64,000 nt of DNA from Psychrobacillus sp. FSL H8-0483 (GTDB lineage: Bacteria; Bacillota; Bacilli; Bacillales_A; Planococcaceae). Below the pieces are notes generated by a model. The model searched no databases and was not told the DNA's origin. It was given only the letters and a program-made list of their open reading frames with translations. The stretch covers positions 2,525,501 through 2,589,500 of the forward strand of contig NZ_CP152052.1 in assembly GCF_038637725.1 (NCBI RefSeq). Reading direction: 5' to 3'. Position 1 is the stretch's first letter, and the number at the start of each line of letters is the position of its first letter. This document shows, piece by piece, positions 42,706-51,193 of this stretch. Both the position numbers and the translations under genes were made by a program.

Positions 42706-42839
42706 AACATGATTTTGCATTTCCAAGAATGACTGAACGTAAAACTATTTTTCGACGTACTATCCTGGAAATAGTTGAATAATCATCCCCCTACAATATG
42801 TGAATAAACAGGAAAGAGACCTTGAAATGATAAAAGGTC

Positions 42840-43250
42840 TCAGTTTCTAAAATAGATTCTCAAAACCTCGTCCATACCCCACCCCACAAACGAGATAAGC
42901 GTCGAAGGTATTAAGAAATATAAATCACCCCAGTTGAAATTAGTCAAGATTGACCTAGAATCAGCTAACAGCATAAAAAAGAAGGGAAAACTGATACCGA
43001 AAAGTAAATGGATAGCAAATGAAGATAATACTCGTTTTGTACCAATTAATCTGTCATTCATTTTATCTGAAAGAATTGATACAGGAACCCCAAATAAAAG
43101 AGTTACTGGTATTGCATACATACTCGCAAAGATTATTAACCCTGGTATCTCACTTATCGTACTCTGTTCAATGAGCATAAAACAAAAACCGATAATGGGC
43201 ATACATATTATTACAGTAAACATAAATGCAAATAACTTTCTTCTAAACAT
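42840..43250 (-). CDS. Four-helix membrane protein of unknown family
   Basis: 136 residues from the ATG with AGAAGGGGAG 5 bases upstream; a longer frame to 43310 would add 20 polar residues of no sense. Hydrophobic segments lie at about 6-25, 33-57, 72-92 and 105-123 with basic loops (DKMNDRLIGTKR). No motif is recognised. Divergent from the NTR-like gene at 43366, 115 bp away. Function unknown. Confidence 0.65.
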   Translation of the reverse strand: MFRRKLFAFMFTVIICMPIIGFCFMLIEQSTISEIPGLIIFASMYAIPVTLLFGVPVSILSDKMNDRLIGTKRVLSSFAIHLLFGISFPFFFMLLADSRSILTNFNWGDLYFLIPSTLISFVGWGMDEVLRIYFRN

Positions 43251-43365
43251 TTCATCTCCCCTTCTGTATGATCTAAAGTTCGTAAAATAATTAGAGTACA
43301 GAAAATTCATTCACATGTAACTTGTTATCTAGTATAACCGTCTAAAATTAAAAGGAGGGAAAACA

Positions 43366-43983
43366 TTGGAAAAAGAAACACGAAAAAAGAGTAAGGTTAG
43401 GTTTGCATTTCTGTTCATGATGGCTTTTCTATGTATGTTTAATTACTCCCCTATCAATAGCTTCGCTTGTTCCTGTATGCAGCCCGATACTGCGCAGGCT
43501 GAATTGGACCGAAGTGCAGCGGTTTTCTCTGGGAAAGTTGTCGACATGGTAGATGTAAATAAAAATAATTCCATCCAATCCTCTGCTGACCCAATTGCAG
43601 TTCTATTTGAAGTGAAAGAAACGTGGAAGGGTCTCGATCAAACACAAGTCATTATTTATACGGAAAGAGATTCTGCCAGTTGTGGCTATGAATTTACTTT
43701 AGATCAACAATATCTAGTATACGCAAACGAAACGGATGGAGAACTTAGAACGGGTCTCTGTTCCAGAACCACTCCACTATTAACAGCTGACATGGATTTA
43801 GATGAACTAGGAATAGGGGAGAAACCAACCGAGCAAGTATCGATTAACTTAAACGACTTAAAAGGTGAAGAGCAACCATCCTCTGATAACTCAGCAAATA
43901 ATATTCTATATATAATTTTACTAGTTGTAGGCTTATTGTTAGTTGTTATTTATATTGCACGGACCAATAAGAAAAATGAATGA
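43366..43983 (+). CDS. Exported, membrane-anchored protein with TIMP/NTR-like domain
   Basis: 205 residues from TTG with AAAGGAGGG upstream. Signal peptide (FLFMMAFLCMFNYSPI) ending before FACSCMQPD; the mature N-terminal CSC followed by AELDRSAAVFSGKVVDM is typical of netrin/TIMP-like OB folds, in which the first cysteine is essential for shape. Four cysteines could give two disulphides. A C-terminal helix (ILYIILLVVGLLLVVIYIA) and NKKNE anchor it, so the domain faces outwards. The role in bacteria is unknown. Confidence 0.7.
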   Translation: MEKETRKKSKVRFAFLFMMAFLCMFNYSPINSFACSCMQPDTAQAELDRSAAVFSGKVVDMVDVNKNNSIQSSADPIAVLFEVKETWKGLDQTQVIIYTERDSASCGYEFTLDQQYLVYANETDGELRTGLCSRTTPLLTADMDLDELGIGEKPTEQVSINLNDLKGEEQPSSDNSANNILYIILLVVGLLLVVIYIARTNKKNE

Positions 43984-44120
43984 TATTGATCCCTTCCTAT
44001 TGGTTTCTAATAATCTATTAGTTCACTAACCCTAAAATACTACCATCAATCCCCTAACCTCATGCAGCTTGAAAAAAACTCGAGAAGTGGGGGATAATTC
44101 ATGCAATATTTTTAGTTGAA

Positions 44121-44990
44121 TTAATCTGGCTCTACATGGACATGAACATCGTATACGCCATAATCTTTCATCATAACTTTTTCAACATGGGTTGCTATAT
44201 CATGAGCCTCTTTAATATCTAACGTAGAATTAACAAGGATAACGACATCGATAACCTCATTATTGCCGTAGTTTCTCCCTTTAATTTTTTTAATCCCTTT
44301 AATTCCTTCAACTTTTTGAATGACATTCCGATAAAGTTCAATTTTATCTATATCAAATCCATCTGAAAGTTCATGAGAAGCTTCTTTAAAAATATCCCAT
44401 GCTGTTTTACAAATCAATAATCCCACAATAATTGCAGTTATCGTATCCAGCCAAGGCATATTTAGTTGGGACCCTAGTATACCTGCTGCAGTCCCTATAC
44501 TTACCCAAGCATCTGAAATGTTATCTTTTGCAGCTGCCATAACTGCTTTACTATTAATTTTTGTAGCTAATTTTTTATTATATCGATAGACAAAATACAT
44601 AACGATAGCTGAAAAAATGCCTACATATGCGGCAATAATGTTAGGGGTTTCTTTATTTCCTTCAAACATAGAACTAATAGCATCAGTTAACACTTGTATC
44701 CCGACTGCTAACATAATAAAAGATGCAATCATGGATGCAATTGTTTCACTCTTCCAATGACCGTAACCATGATCTTTATCAGGTGGTCTTTGAGAAAGTC
44801 TAAGTCCAACAAGGACAGCAATGGATGCAATGATATCGGTTGTATTATTTAGACCATCTGCTTTTAATGCAGCTGAGTCACTCATATATCCAACAACCAA
44901 CTTCATAATGGAAAGACATATATAAGCAATAATGCTAATGATTGCTCCACGCTCTCCTAATTTAAGATCATTATACTTCTTATTTTCCAT
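44121..44990 (-). CDS. Cation diffusion facilitator family transporter
   Basis: 289 residues from the ATG preceded by GTAGGGGG. Six helices with the metal-site words SDSAALKADGLNNTTD (about 36-51; the HxxxD-like pair is DGLNNTTD) and AAKDNISDAWVS (about 151-162), then a cytoplasmic C-terminal domain (DVHVHVEPD at the end). It exports a divalent metal (Zn, Mn or Fe) in exchange for protons. Asp/Asn-rich sites and a DNISD second half suit the Mn-type subgroup, but this is inference. Confidence 0.88.
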   Translation of the reverse strand: MENKKYNDLKLGERGAIISIIAYICLSIMKLVVGYMSDSAALKADGLNNTTDIIASIAVLVGLRLSQRPPDKDHGYGHWKSETIASMIASFIMLAVGIQVLTDAISSMFEGNKETPNIIAAYVGIFSAIVMYFVYRYNKKLATKINSKAVMAAAKDNISDAWVSIGTAAGILGSQLNMPWLDTITAIIVGLLICKTAWDIFKEASHELSDGFDIDKIELYRNVIQKVEGIKGIKKIKGRNYGNNEVIDVVILVNSTLDIKEAHDIATHVEKVMMKDYGVYDVHVHVEPD

Positions 44991-45132
44991 TTTATTTCCC
45001 CCTACTGCAATCAAACATCGTAAATAACATCAGCCTTATTTAACAGAGCCAAATTAAAATAACTATAATATTCAAATAGATAGCCTCAGCCATAAATTTG
45101 TCGTCTAGCTAGAACTCTTTCCTTGGAGAAAC

Positions 45133-45160
45133 AAAAAACCTCGACTGATAGTAGTCGAGG
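45133..45160 (-). terminator. Terminator upstream of the cation transporter gene
   Basis: CCTCGACT-actatc-AGTCGAGG with TTTTTTG behind it on the minus strand. No intact gene ends here; it probably belongs to the decayed sequence at 45281-45600. Confidence 0.75.
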
Positions 45161-45666
45161 TTTCGGGCTTTTAAAATATTTTAATTTAGATGTAAGTCGG
45201 ATCATCGTTATCACTCGCAAATTATTGACGTTTTTATATTATATCATTAATCGAAATGTGTAGCAATGTTATGTCAAAGCTTAACAGAAGTGTTTGATTA
45301 AACAATTTAACATATTTCTGATTTTACTTGAACGAAGAAAAAGAGCTAAATTAGAGTTCAATGAACTTCCTACAAAAGTCTCTGTTAATAGAAGAAGAAA
45401 TATTCCTTCACATGACCCGATATGAACTCTTAAAAGGGACCTAATTTTTATAATGTATTTATTCCTTCTTTTTACAATTTCCTTTGACATTCCTTTCCCA
45501 CTATATAACGGTACTCCTCTGAGAAATAATCTATATTTTCCCTCCACAATATCCATCCATTTATAGAATTATCGTCATCTTTATCCTTTTACATGTTGTT
45601 TTCTTATTACCTTCCTTTCATTATCCTTCTTTTTTCCAATGGGAATTTACAATATTGAACATAATA

Positions 45667-45688
45667 AAGACCTCATCTCGGAGGTCTT
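45667..45688 (-). terminator. Terminator of the yolD gene
   Basis: AAGACCTC-cgagat-GAGGTCTT, 24 bp beyond the stop, followed by TATTAT. Confidence 0.7.
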
Positions 45689-45711
45689 CTAAGTGCAATA
45701 TTTTTGTTAGA

Positions 45712-46092
45712 TCATTCTAATATAGTCACATCTACAATTTCATCTATTTTTAATTCAAAGCAACGGAATGGATCTTCCACTTCAATTGTTCGTTTAGTTA
45801 AATCAATCCATTGGATAGTGCCTCGGTTATACAGAAATTCGCCTTCTTTCCATCGTTTGATTTTGATTTCCACATTTCTTTTCATCGCAAGTTCGATTTG
45901 CTCTTGAATTGCTTCGTAGTCAAACTCATTTAAATCGGGACGTGCTACTTTCTTTATCTCTTCATTGTAGTCTCGAAGCATTTTCACATGCTCTGGCAGC
46001 ATCATGGCTACCCATTTTTTCGACCCTCTGTCACGCACTTGAGATAAATCTAGTCGGTTCCAATCTTCCTCGAAGTTAGCCATTTTGATCAC
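45712..46092 (-). CDS. YolD-like family protein
   Basis: 126 residues. The YolD core RDRGSKKWVAMMLPEHVKML (about 20-39) is clear; an alternative first residue is the ATG at 46083. YolD proteins usually sit beside a Y-family DNA polymerase (UvrX/YqjW) and have been discussed as immunity or SOS proteins; here no polymerase gene is next to it, so it is an orphan. Acidic/basic helical protein, cytoplasmic. Function unknown. Confidence 0.75.
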   Translation of the reverse strand: MIKMANFEEDWNRLDLSQVRDRGSKKWVAMMLPEHVKMLRDYNEEIKKVARPDLNEFDYEAIQEQIELAMKRNVEIKIKRWKEGEFLYNRGTIQWIDLTKRTIEVEDPFRCFELKIDEIVDVTILE

Positions 46093-46157
46093 TCATCCTT
46101 TTTCACTCATTATATAGAACATTTGTTCTTATTTCAACAGGGAATTAATGGCCGAGC

Positions 46158-46247
46158 GCGACATTTCATGAAGTGAACGCGACAAACAGCAGTGCGAAAG
46201 CGACAATTGACCACCCGAACACGACAAACACCACCTCCAAAGCGACA
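46158..46247. repeat. Five GCGACA words at exact 21-bp spacing
   Basis: GCGACA (once ACGACA) starts at 46158, 46179, 46200, 46221 and 46242. The bases between are variable but often end in CGAAA, GAAC or CAAA. The array lies between the yolD start (46092) and the LLM oxidoreductase terminator. Two helical turns per unit would put all words on one face of the DNA. Confidence 0.75.
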
Positions 46248-46265
46248 TCCATTCCCAAAACAAAA

Positions 46266-46290
46266 AGACACGCTCAAAAAGAGCGTGTCT
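46266..46290 (-). terminator. Terminator of the LLM oxidoreductase gene
   Basis: AGACACGCTC-ttttt-GAGCGTGTCT and TTTTG, 10 bp beyond the stop on the minus strand. Confidence 0.88.
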
Positions 46291-46299
46291 CCCCATACC

Positions 46300-47292
46300 T
46301 TACATTAATTCTTTTGCAAGTAAACGATACACATTTAACCGTTTTTCTTGCGAGTGCGGAATGCTGCATATCATTACTTCGTCAAAGCCATAGTGGGCTT
46401 GTTCCTCTTGTAAAATAGTCGCTACATCTTTAGCTGCTCCGACTAAATGAATTTTACGATTTTCCTGAATCATCATGCGGTCCATTTCCGTTAATGGATA
46501 ATCTTGAGCAGCCTCTGGTGTTAAAGTTTGATAGATTTGGCCTTTCATTAAAGAGAGACGTGCAATGTCCTGTGGCAATGCTTCGAACTCTGCCTCTTCC
46601 TTTGTTTCCGCAACCGTTACTAAATATGTGACGTTAATTTCGGGTTTATCCATAAACGCAGATGGCTGGAAATTCTTGCGGTACGCATCTAAAATGGCGG
46701 GCGTCATTCCACCTTGGAAAAACTGTGCAAATGAGTATCCGACACCCTTACGCCCAGCTTGAACGGCACTATTCCCACTTGAGCCAAGTAACCAAGCTTC
46801 TGGTAAAACAATATTCGATGGAGTTGCAATCGTTCGGTTATATAAACTATCCTCTGGCACTTCATCATTTATAAGTTGTAGTGCAGTTTCCAGCTTTTCA
46901 TACATATTGTTCAGCATTGGCTGTCGACCTTCGGAAAGGGCATACATCGAATGGTTATCTCCTCCTGGTGCACGGCCTACGCCAAAATCAATTCGACCAG
47001 GTGAAAAAGCACTTAGTGTTTTAAAGACTTCCGCAAGTTTCAGCGGAGAATAATGCATCATCATGACGCCACCAGTTCCAATACGAAGATTGTTCGTTTT
47101 CGCTGCTAAATGTGCTGTGATAACTTCAGGTGCGGAGCTTGCAAAAGCACCTGTTCCATGATGCTCAGCCATCCACATACGGTGATAGCCTAATTCATCT
47201 GCTAAAACTGCAAGTTCTTCCGCTTTTTTTAGCGCTCCTGCAGCCGTGTTGCCCGTTGTAATGGGTGCTTGGTCAAGTACACTTAATCTCAT
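46300..47292 (-). CDS. LLM class flavin-dependent oxidoreductase
   Basis: 330 residues, luciferase-like TIM barrel. LSVLDQAPITTGNTAAGALK at the start, MWMAEHHGTGAFASSAPEV (about 40-58) and IDFGVGRAPGGD (about 100) are typical of the MsnO8/YhbW group. It uses reduced flavin (FMNH2 or F420-like) and oxygen; substrate unknown. Commonly called alkanal monooxygenase-like. AAAAGGGGCGAT precedes the ATG. Stands alone. Confidence 0.88.
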   Translation of the reverse strand: MRLSVLDQAPITTGNTAAGALKKAEELAVLADELGYHRMWMAEHHGTGAFASSAPEVITAHLAAKTNNLRIGTGGVMMMHYSPLKLAEVFKTLSAFSPGRIDFGVGRAPGGDNHSMYALSEGRQPMLNNMYEKLETALQLINDEVPEDSLYNRTIATPSNIVLPEAWLLGSSGNSAVQAGRKGVGYSFAQFFQGGMTPAILDAYRKNFQPSAFMDKPEINVTYLVTVAETKEEAEFEALPQDIARLSLMKGQIYQTLTPEAAQDYPLTEMDRMMIQENRKIHLVGAAKDVATILQEEQAHYGFDEVMICSIPHSQEKRLNVYRLLAKELM

Positions 47293-47522
47293 TCATCTAT
47301 CGCCCCTTTTATTTATGCTCGATAACATTTTCAATGAAAACAATTGTCCTCGTGATCAAATCTATCGAACTCTGAAGTAAAAGTAAATAAAAGGGACTTG
47401 AAGCGTCGTTACAATCATCATGTATCAATATAATATTTAAACTAACTGATTATAGGAAGATTTTAGTAGTGCTGTATCCATGTTGTAGAGTGGTTAATAG
47501 TGCTTTATTCAGTAAATAATAT

Positions 47523-47552
47523 GAAACACCGTCCATTGTAGGACGGTGTTTC
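47523..47552 (-). terminator. Terminator of the VOC gene
   Basis: GAAACACCGTCC and GGACGGTGTTTC pair around a 6-base loop, 14 bp beyond the stop. Confidence 0.75.
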
Positions 47553-47565
47553 AACTACTCTAATG

Positions 47566-47949
47566 TTATTTCCTTTTTTCCATGACCGCAAAGTAATTTT
47601 CTTCACTATCTGCGAAGTTAAATACTCTACCAGAAGGTATATCTACAATTTCTCCGACTGTGATATTTTTACTTGATAAGTCTTCATGTAATTTATCAAC
47701 ATTTTCTGTAAAAAACATCAAAGAAGGTGTTCCAAGATTTAATTGAGGCTCCATTTTAGCAATTAATTCCTTATTGTGGAGTATAATACTTGTTTCAGCT
47801 TCCATTGATGGAGCAATTTCAATCCATCTCATTCCTTGACCGTTATCTTCTTCAGAAACTACACTAAATCCTACTTTTTCTGTCCAAAAATTCACTGCTT
47901 CATCTTGGTTATTTACATACAACATAATTTGACCGACTTTATTAATCAT
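47566..47949 (-). CDS. VOC (glyoxalase/bleomycin resistance) family protein
   Basis: 127 residues from the ATG with AAGGAG 8 bases upstream; a GTG at 47958 overlaps that site. Two beta-alpha-beta-beta-beta modules: MLYVNNQDEAVNFWTEKVGF (about 8-27) and LMFFTENVDKLHEDLSSKNI (about 76-95), with GRVFNFADSEENYFAVME at the end. Metal and substrate are unknown; family members act in thiol adducts or drug binding. Single gene. Confidence 0.85.
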   Translation of the reverse strand: MINKVGQIMLYVNNQDEAVNFWTEKVGFSVVSEEDNGQGMRWIEIAPSMEAETSIILHNKELIAKMEPQLNLGTPSLMFFTENVDKLHEDLSSKNITVGEIVDIPSGRVFNFADSEENYFAVMEKRK

Positions 47950-48028
47950 TAATTTCACTCCTTCTATTTTATTGAAACTATTTCACTTTTTATTTCAATA
48001 AGATTATAGCATTTTATTGGTGCTTTAC

Positions 48029-48099
48029 AGCTACTCTAGCTCAACAAGAAAGAGCTGCCCCTGTAGCTCAATTATCTTAATTAAAGTCCTGATAGTTAT
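48029..48099 (+). repeat. Hairpin repeat copy 19 (degenerate)
   Basis: AGCTCAACAAGAAAGAGCTG, CCCCTGTAGCTCAAT and TTAATTAAAGTCCTGATAG match the middle and distal words of the long copies. It is the only copy found to the right of 37 kb, about 80 bp upstream of the VOC gene. Confidence 0.5.
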
Positions 48100-48185
48100 A
48101 AAGAAATTTTATTAAAAAATTCATGACTATTTGTCTAGTCTGTGGAAATACTAAAAATTGATATCACTAAAAAGGAGGTTATAAA

Positions 48186-48350
48186 GTGAAAAATAATAAA
48201 ATGACTAGTTTATTCAACAATTCTACGAATAAAAAAGGTGTAAGTGAAAAGTATTTGGAACCTCAAAAATTAGGTGAAGAAGAGAAGAAAATACTCCAAG
48301 TAAAGGATGGACAACATAATCACTATGTTGATGAACGCGGAGGTAATTGA
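48186..48350 (+). CDS. 54-residue soluble protein
   Basis: GTG at 48186 is preceded by AAAAAGGAGG at ideal distance and the frame ends with TGA at 48350, followed at once by a hairpin terminator. The product (MKNNKMTSLFNNSTNKKGV, then EEEKKILQVKDGQHNHYVDE) is charged and probably disordered. Family not recognised. Ribosome-binding site plus terminator make it a credible gene. Confidence 0.6.
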   Translation: MKNNKMTSLFNNSTNKKGVSEKYLEPQKLGEEEKKILQVKDGQHNHYVDERGGN

Positions 48351-48356
48351 TTATAT

Positions 48357-48386
48357 AAAAGCTACTCCCTATAGAGAGTAGCTTTT
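48357..48386 (+). terminator. Terminator of the 54-residue gene
   Basis: AAAAGCTACTC and GAGTAGCTTTT with an inner CCTATAGA loop, starting 6 bp behind the stop. Confidence 0.85.
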
Positions 48387-48834
48387 ATTCATTATTTAAG
48401 ATTCAATTCCGAGTGCTAATTTCACAAGAAATGCGTAAGGGTCCTATTTGCACTTGTACGTTTTTGCTTCTCTTTGGACGAAATGTTCACTACATCATTA
48501 CTATTTGGAATATAAAAGAATAGGACCTTTCTATTCATAGCGGAAGTGCCCGAAGATGCAATTTCGGGCACTCTATCGCTTTCTAACATGCGTTCCTTGC
48601 TTATTTTTGCAAAGTTATTGCCGGAATATAGTGATTTTATATAGAAAAGGGACACTTCCTTCCAATCGAAAAGGCGGAAATACGATAGAGAAGGTCTGAG
48701 CAGCCAAAATTGCATCTTTGGTTGCTTACTGTATAAATAGGAAAGTGCTTATTCTTTCATCTCCAAAAGCTTTGGCACTTCTATTATAAGTAGCTATGGA
48801 GAGTGACGGACGAACCACTACAACACGATTACCG
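48387..48834. other. Gene-free region with hairpins
   Basis: It contains a strong stem GTGCCCGAA-gatgcaa-TTTCGGGCAC at 48546-48571 and GATGCAATTT on both strands (48557, and complement near 48707). A 97-codon minus-strand frame at 48422-48715 has no ribosome-binding site and crosses these hairpins, so it is not accepted. A small RNA is possible but not shown. Confidence 0.35.
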
Positions 48835-48879
48835 AAAAAAAACGGAGCTTTTCCTAAATCGAGATTAGGGAGCTCCGTC
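48835..48879 (-). terminator. Terminator of the bkd operon
   Basis: ACGGAGCTCCCTAATC and GATTTAGGAAAAGCTCCGT pair and are followed by eight T on the minus strand, 14 bp beyond the bkdB stop. Confidence 0.9.
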
Positions 48880-48892
48880 TTTTGAATTTATT

Positions 48893-50191
48893 TTAGTAAA
48901 CAGATGTATTTTCTTTCGAAATGTTTTCTAATATTTCTTTCAGACGCGCTAGGAAGCGACCGCACACTAAGCCGTCTAGGACACGGTGATCTAGAGATAG
49001 ACAAAGATTGACCATATCACGAGCAGCTATCATACCACCATCCATAATGACTGGACGTTTTACGATGGATTCTACTTGTAGAATTGCTGCTTGTGGATAG
49101 TTGATGATGCCCATTGACTGAACAGAACCGAATGACCCAGTGTTGTTTACAGTGAATGTACCACCTTGCATTTCTTCCGATTTCAACTTGCCGGCACGTA
49201 CTTTTCCAGCAAGCTCAGTCACTTCACGCGCGATACCTTTAATCGTTTTTTCGTCTGCTTGTTTAATGACAGGAACGAAAAGTGCCTCTTCTGTTGCAAC
49301 TGCGATTGAAATGTTAATATCTTTTTTCTGTACGATCTTGTCGCCAGCCCACATCGAATTCATCATTGGGAATTCTTTTAATGCTTGCGCTACTGCTTTT
49401 ACGAAGAATGCAAAGTATGTTACATTGAAGCCTTCTTTTTGCTTGAATTCATTTTTTATAGAATCACGGTATTGAACTAGACTTGTAACATCTACTTCAA
49501 TCATTGTCCAAGCATGTGGTGCTTCATGTTTACTGCGTAGCATATTGGCTGCAATTGCTTTACGAACACCTGTTACTGGGATTTCAATATCTCCAACTGC
49601 AACAGGAACGTTTGCCGGCGCAGCAGCTTTTGGTGCAGGTGCTGAAGCTTGAGATGCTACAGGAGCCTGTGCAGCGATTGTTTCCGCTGGAGCAGCTACT
49701 GGAATTTCACCACTTTCGATAATCTTAAGCAAATCTTTACGCGTAATCCGTCCTTCATTGCCGGTCCCATTGACTAAAGTAAGGTCTATACCATGTTCTT
49801 GTGATAGTTTTAGTACTGCCGGAGAATAACGAGCTTTTGCGCCTTTTTCACGCTGAATTGGAGCAACGTGTGTTTGCACTTCTGCAGGTTTGACTGTTTC
49901 TGCTGTTGGTTGTTCCGGAGCAGCTTCAATTACTTCCTCCGAACCCCCACCCTCGGTTTCAATCGTACAAACTATTTCACCAACTGCAAGAGTATCTCCT
50001 TCGCTTGCAATTAGTTCTTTAATAACTCCAGTAAAGGAAGAAGGTACTTCAGCAGTTACTTTATCCGTATTTACCTCAGCTAGTGGATCATATTTATTGA
50101 CGTGATCGCCTGGTTTAACTAACCACTTTTCAATTGTACCCTCTGTTACACTTTCCCCAAGTTGAGGCATTTTGATTTGTTCTAGTGCCAT
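48893..50191 (-). CDS. bkdB: Branched-chain 2-oxoacid dehydrogenase, E2 (dihydrolipoyl acyltransferase)
   Basis: 432 residues. Lipoyl domain at 1-78 with the lipoylated lysine in EVNTDKVTAEVPS (about 43), a linker rich in Ala/Pro, a peripheral-subunit-binding domain at about 117-152 (ARYSPAVLKLSQEHGIDL), a second Ala/Pro linker, and the acyltransferase domain to the end with SLDHRVLDGL near 404. It moves the branched acyl group to CoA, giving isovaleryl-, isobutyryl- and 2-methylbutyryl-CoA, precursors of branched fatty acids. Last gene of the operon, 18 bp after bkdAB. Confidence 0.95.
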   Translation of the reverse strand: MALEQIKMPQLGESVTEGTIEKWLVKPGDHVNKYDPLAEVNTDKVTAEVPSSFTGVIKELIASEGDTLAVGEIVCTIETEGGGSEEVIEAAPEQPTAETVKPAEVQTHVAPIQREKGAKARYSPAVLKLSQEHGIDLTLVNGTGNEGRITRKDLLKIIESGEIPVAAPAETIAAQAPVASQASAPAPKAAAPANVPVAVGDIEIPVTGVRKAIAANMLRSKHEAPHAWTMIEVDVTSLVQYRDSIKNEFKQKEGFNVTYFAFFVKAVAQALKEFPMMNSMWAGDKIVQKKDINISIAVATEEALFVPVIKQADEKTIKGIAREVTELAGKVRAGKLKSEEMQGGTFTVNNTGSFGSVQSMGIINYPQAAILQVESIVKRPVIMDGGMIAARDMVNLCLSLDHRVLDGLVCGRFLARLKEILENISKENTSVY

Positions 50192-50209
50192 GTTAGATCC
50201 TCCTTCCTA

Positions 50210-51193
50210 TTAATATGCAGCTAGCTCGCGCATCGCTTTTTCGACTTTGTCTGGATTAATCATAAAGAATTTTTCCATCGTTGGTGCATATGGCATCGCA
50301 GGTACATCTGGTCCAGCTAATCGCATGATTGGTGCATCCAAATCGAATAGGCAGTTCTCTGCGATAATTGCCGCAACTTCACCAATAATGCTTCCTTCTT
50401 TGTTATCTTCCGTAACAAGTAGTACTTTTCCAGTTTTAGAAGCGGCTTCAATAATCGCTTCTTTATCTAGCGGATAGATTGTACGTAAATCAAGAATATG
50501 GGCAGAAATTCCGTCTTTTTCTAAACGCTCCGCCGCTTGAAGTGCAAAATGAACAGCAAGACCATACGTAATTACTGTAATATCTTCCCCTTCTCGTTTT
50601 ACATCTGCTTTTCCGATTTCAATCGTATAATCTTCTTCAGGAACTTCCCCTTTAATCAGACGATATGCACGCTTATGCTCGAAGAACATTACTGGATCTT
50701 CATCGCGAATTGCTGCTTTTAATAGACCTTTTGCATCATAAGGCGTGGAAGGAATAACGATTTTCAACCCCGGCTGATTTGCAAATACTGCTTCAACGGA
50801 TTGTGAATGATATAGAGCACCATGAATTCCGCCTCCGAAAGGTGCACGAAAAACGATTGGACACGACCAGTCATTATTAGACCGATAGCGAATACGTGAT
50901 GCTTCAGAAATAATTTGGTTCACAGCAGGCATAATGAAATCAGCAAATTGCATTTCAGCGATTGGACGAAGGCCGTACATTGCAGCACCAATACCAACTC
51001 CTGCAATAGCAGATTCTGCAAGAGGTGTATCTAGCACACGGTTCTCTCCGAACTCATCGTAAAGACCATTCGTTGCTTTGAATACGCCACCTTTACGCCC
51101 AACGTCTTCTCCTAAAACAAAAACGCGTTCATCACGAGTCATTTCTTCTTTCATTGCAAGTGTTATTGCATCGATATAAGACATGATTGCCAT
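50210..51193 (-). CDS. bkdAB: Branched-chain 2-oxoacid dehydrogenase, E1 beta subunit
   Basis: 327 residues, normal length. Transketolase-like beta subunit with RVFVLGEDVGRKGGVFKATN (about 22-41), FVLGED and a C-terminal domain with LLVTEDNKEGSIIGEVAA. It forms the thiamine-diphosphate site together with the alpha subunit. Start ATG overlaps the alpha-subunit stop by one base (TAATG), so the two are translationally coupled. Membrane-free, part of the cytoplasmic complex. Confidence 0.95.
   Translation of the reverse strand: MAIMSYIDAITLAMKEEMTRDERVFVLGEDVGRKGGVFKATNGLYDEFGENRVLDTPLAESAIAGVGIGAAMYGLRPIAEMQFADFIMPAVNQIISEASRIRYRSNNDWSCPIVFRAPFGGGIHGALYHSQSVEAVFANQPGLKIVIPSTPYDAKGLLKAAIRDEDPVMFFEHKRAYRLIKGEVPEEDYTIEIGKADVKREGEDITVITYGLAVHFALQAAERLEKDGISAHILDLRTIYPLDKEAIIEAASKTGKVLLVTEDNKEGSIIGEVAAIIAENCLFDLDAPIMRLAGPDVPAMPYAPTMEKFFMINPDKVEKAMRELAAY

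Larger units (their letters stand above)
45015..45711. other. Gene-free region with possible decayed coding sequence
   Basis: A 91-codon minus-strand frame at 45281-45556 lacks a ribosome-binding site and has no protein-like words. A shifted frame nearby reads ENIDYFSEEYRYIVGKECQR, which looks more like real protein but is only 37 codons with no start. I read this as the wreck of an unknown gene, with a terminator at 45133 on its 3' side. Confidence 0.35.

Noticed and set aside
45281-45556. 91-codon minus-strand frame
   Set aside because: No ribosome-binding site; a different frame in the same place looks more protein-like. Treated as decayed sequence.
46173-46418. 81-codon plus-strand frame through the 21-bp array (heptad-like peptide)
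   Set aside because: No ribosome-binding site, and it runs through a terminator into the 3' end of the LLM oxidoreductase gene.
48422-48715. 97-codon minus-strand frame
   Set aside because: No ribosome-binding site and it crosses strong hairpins; composition is not protein-like.
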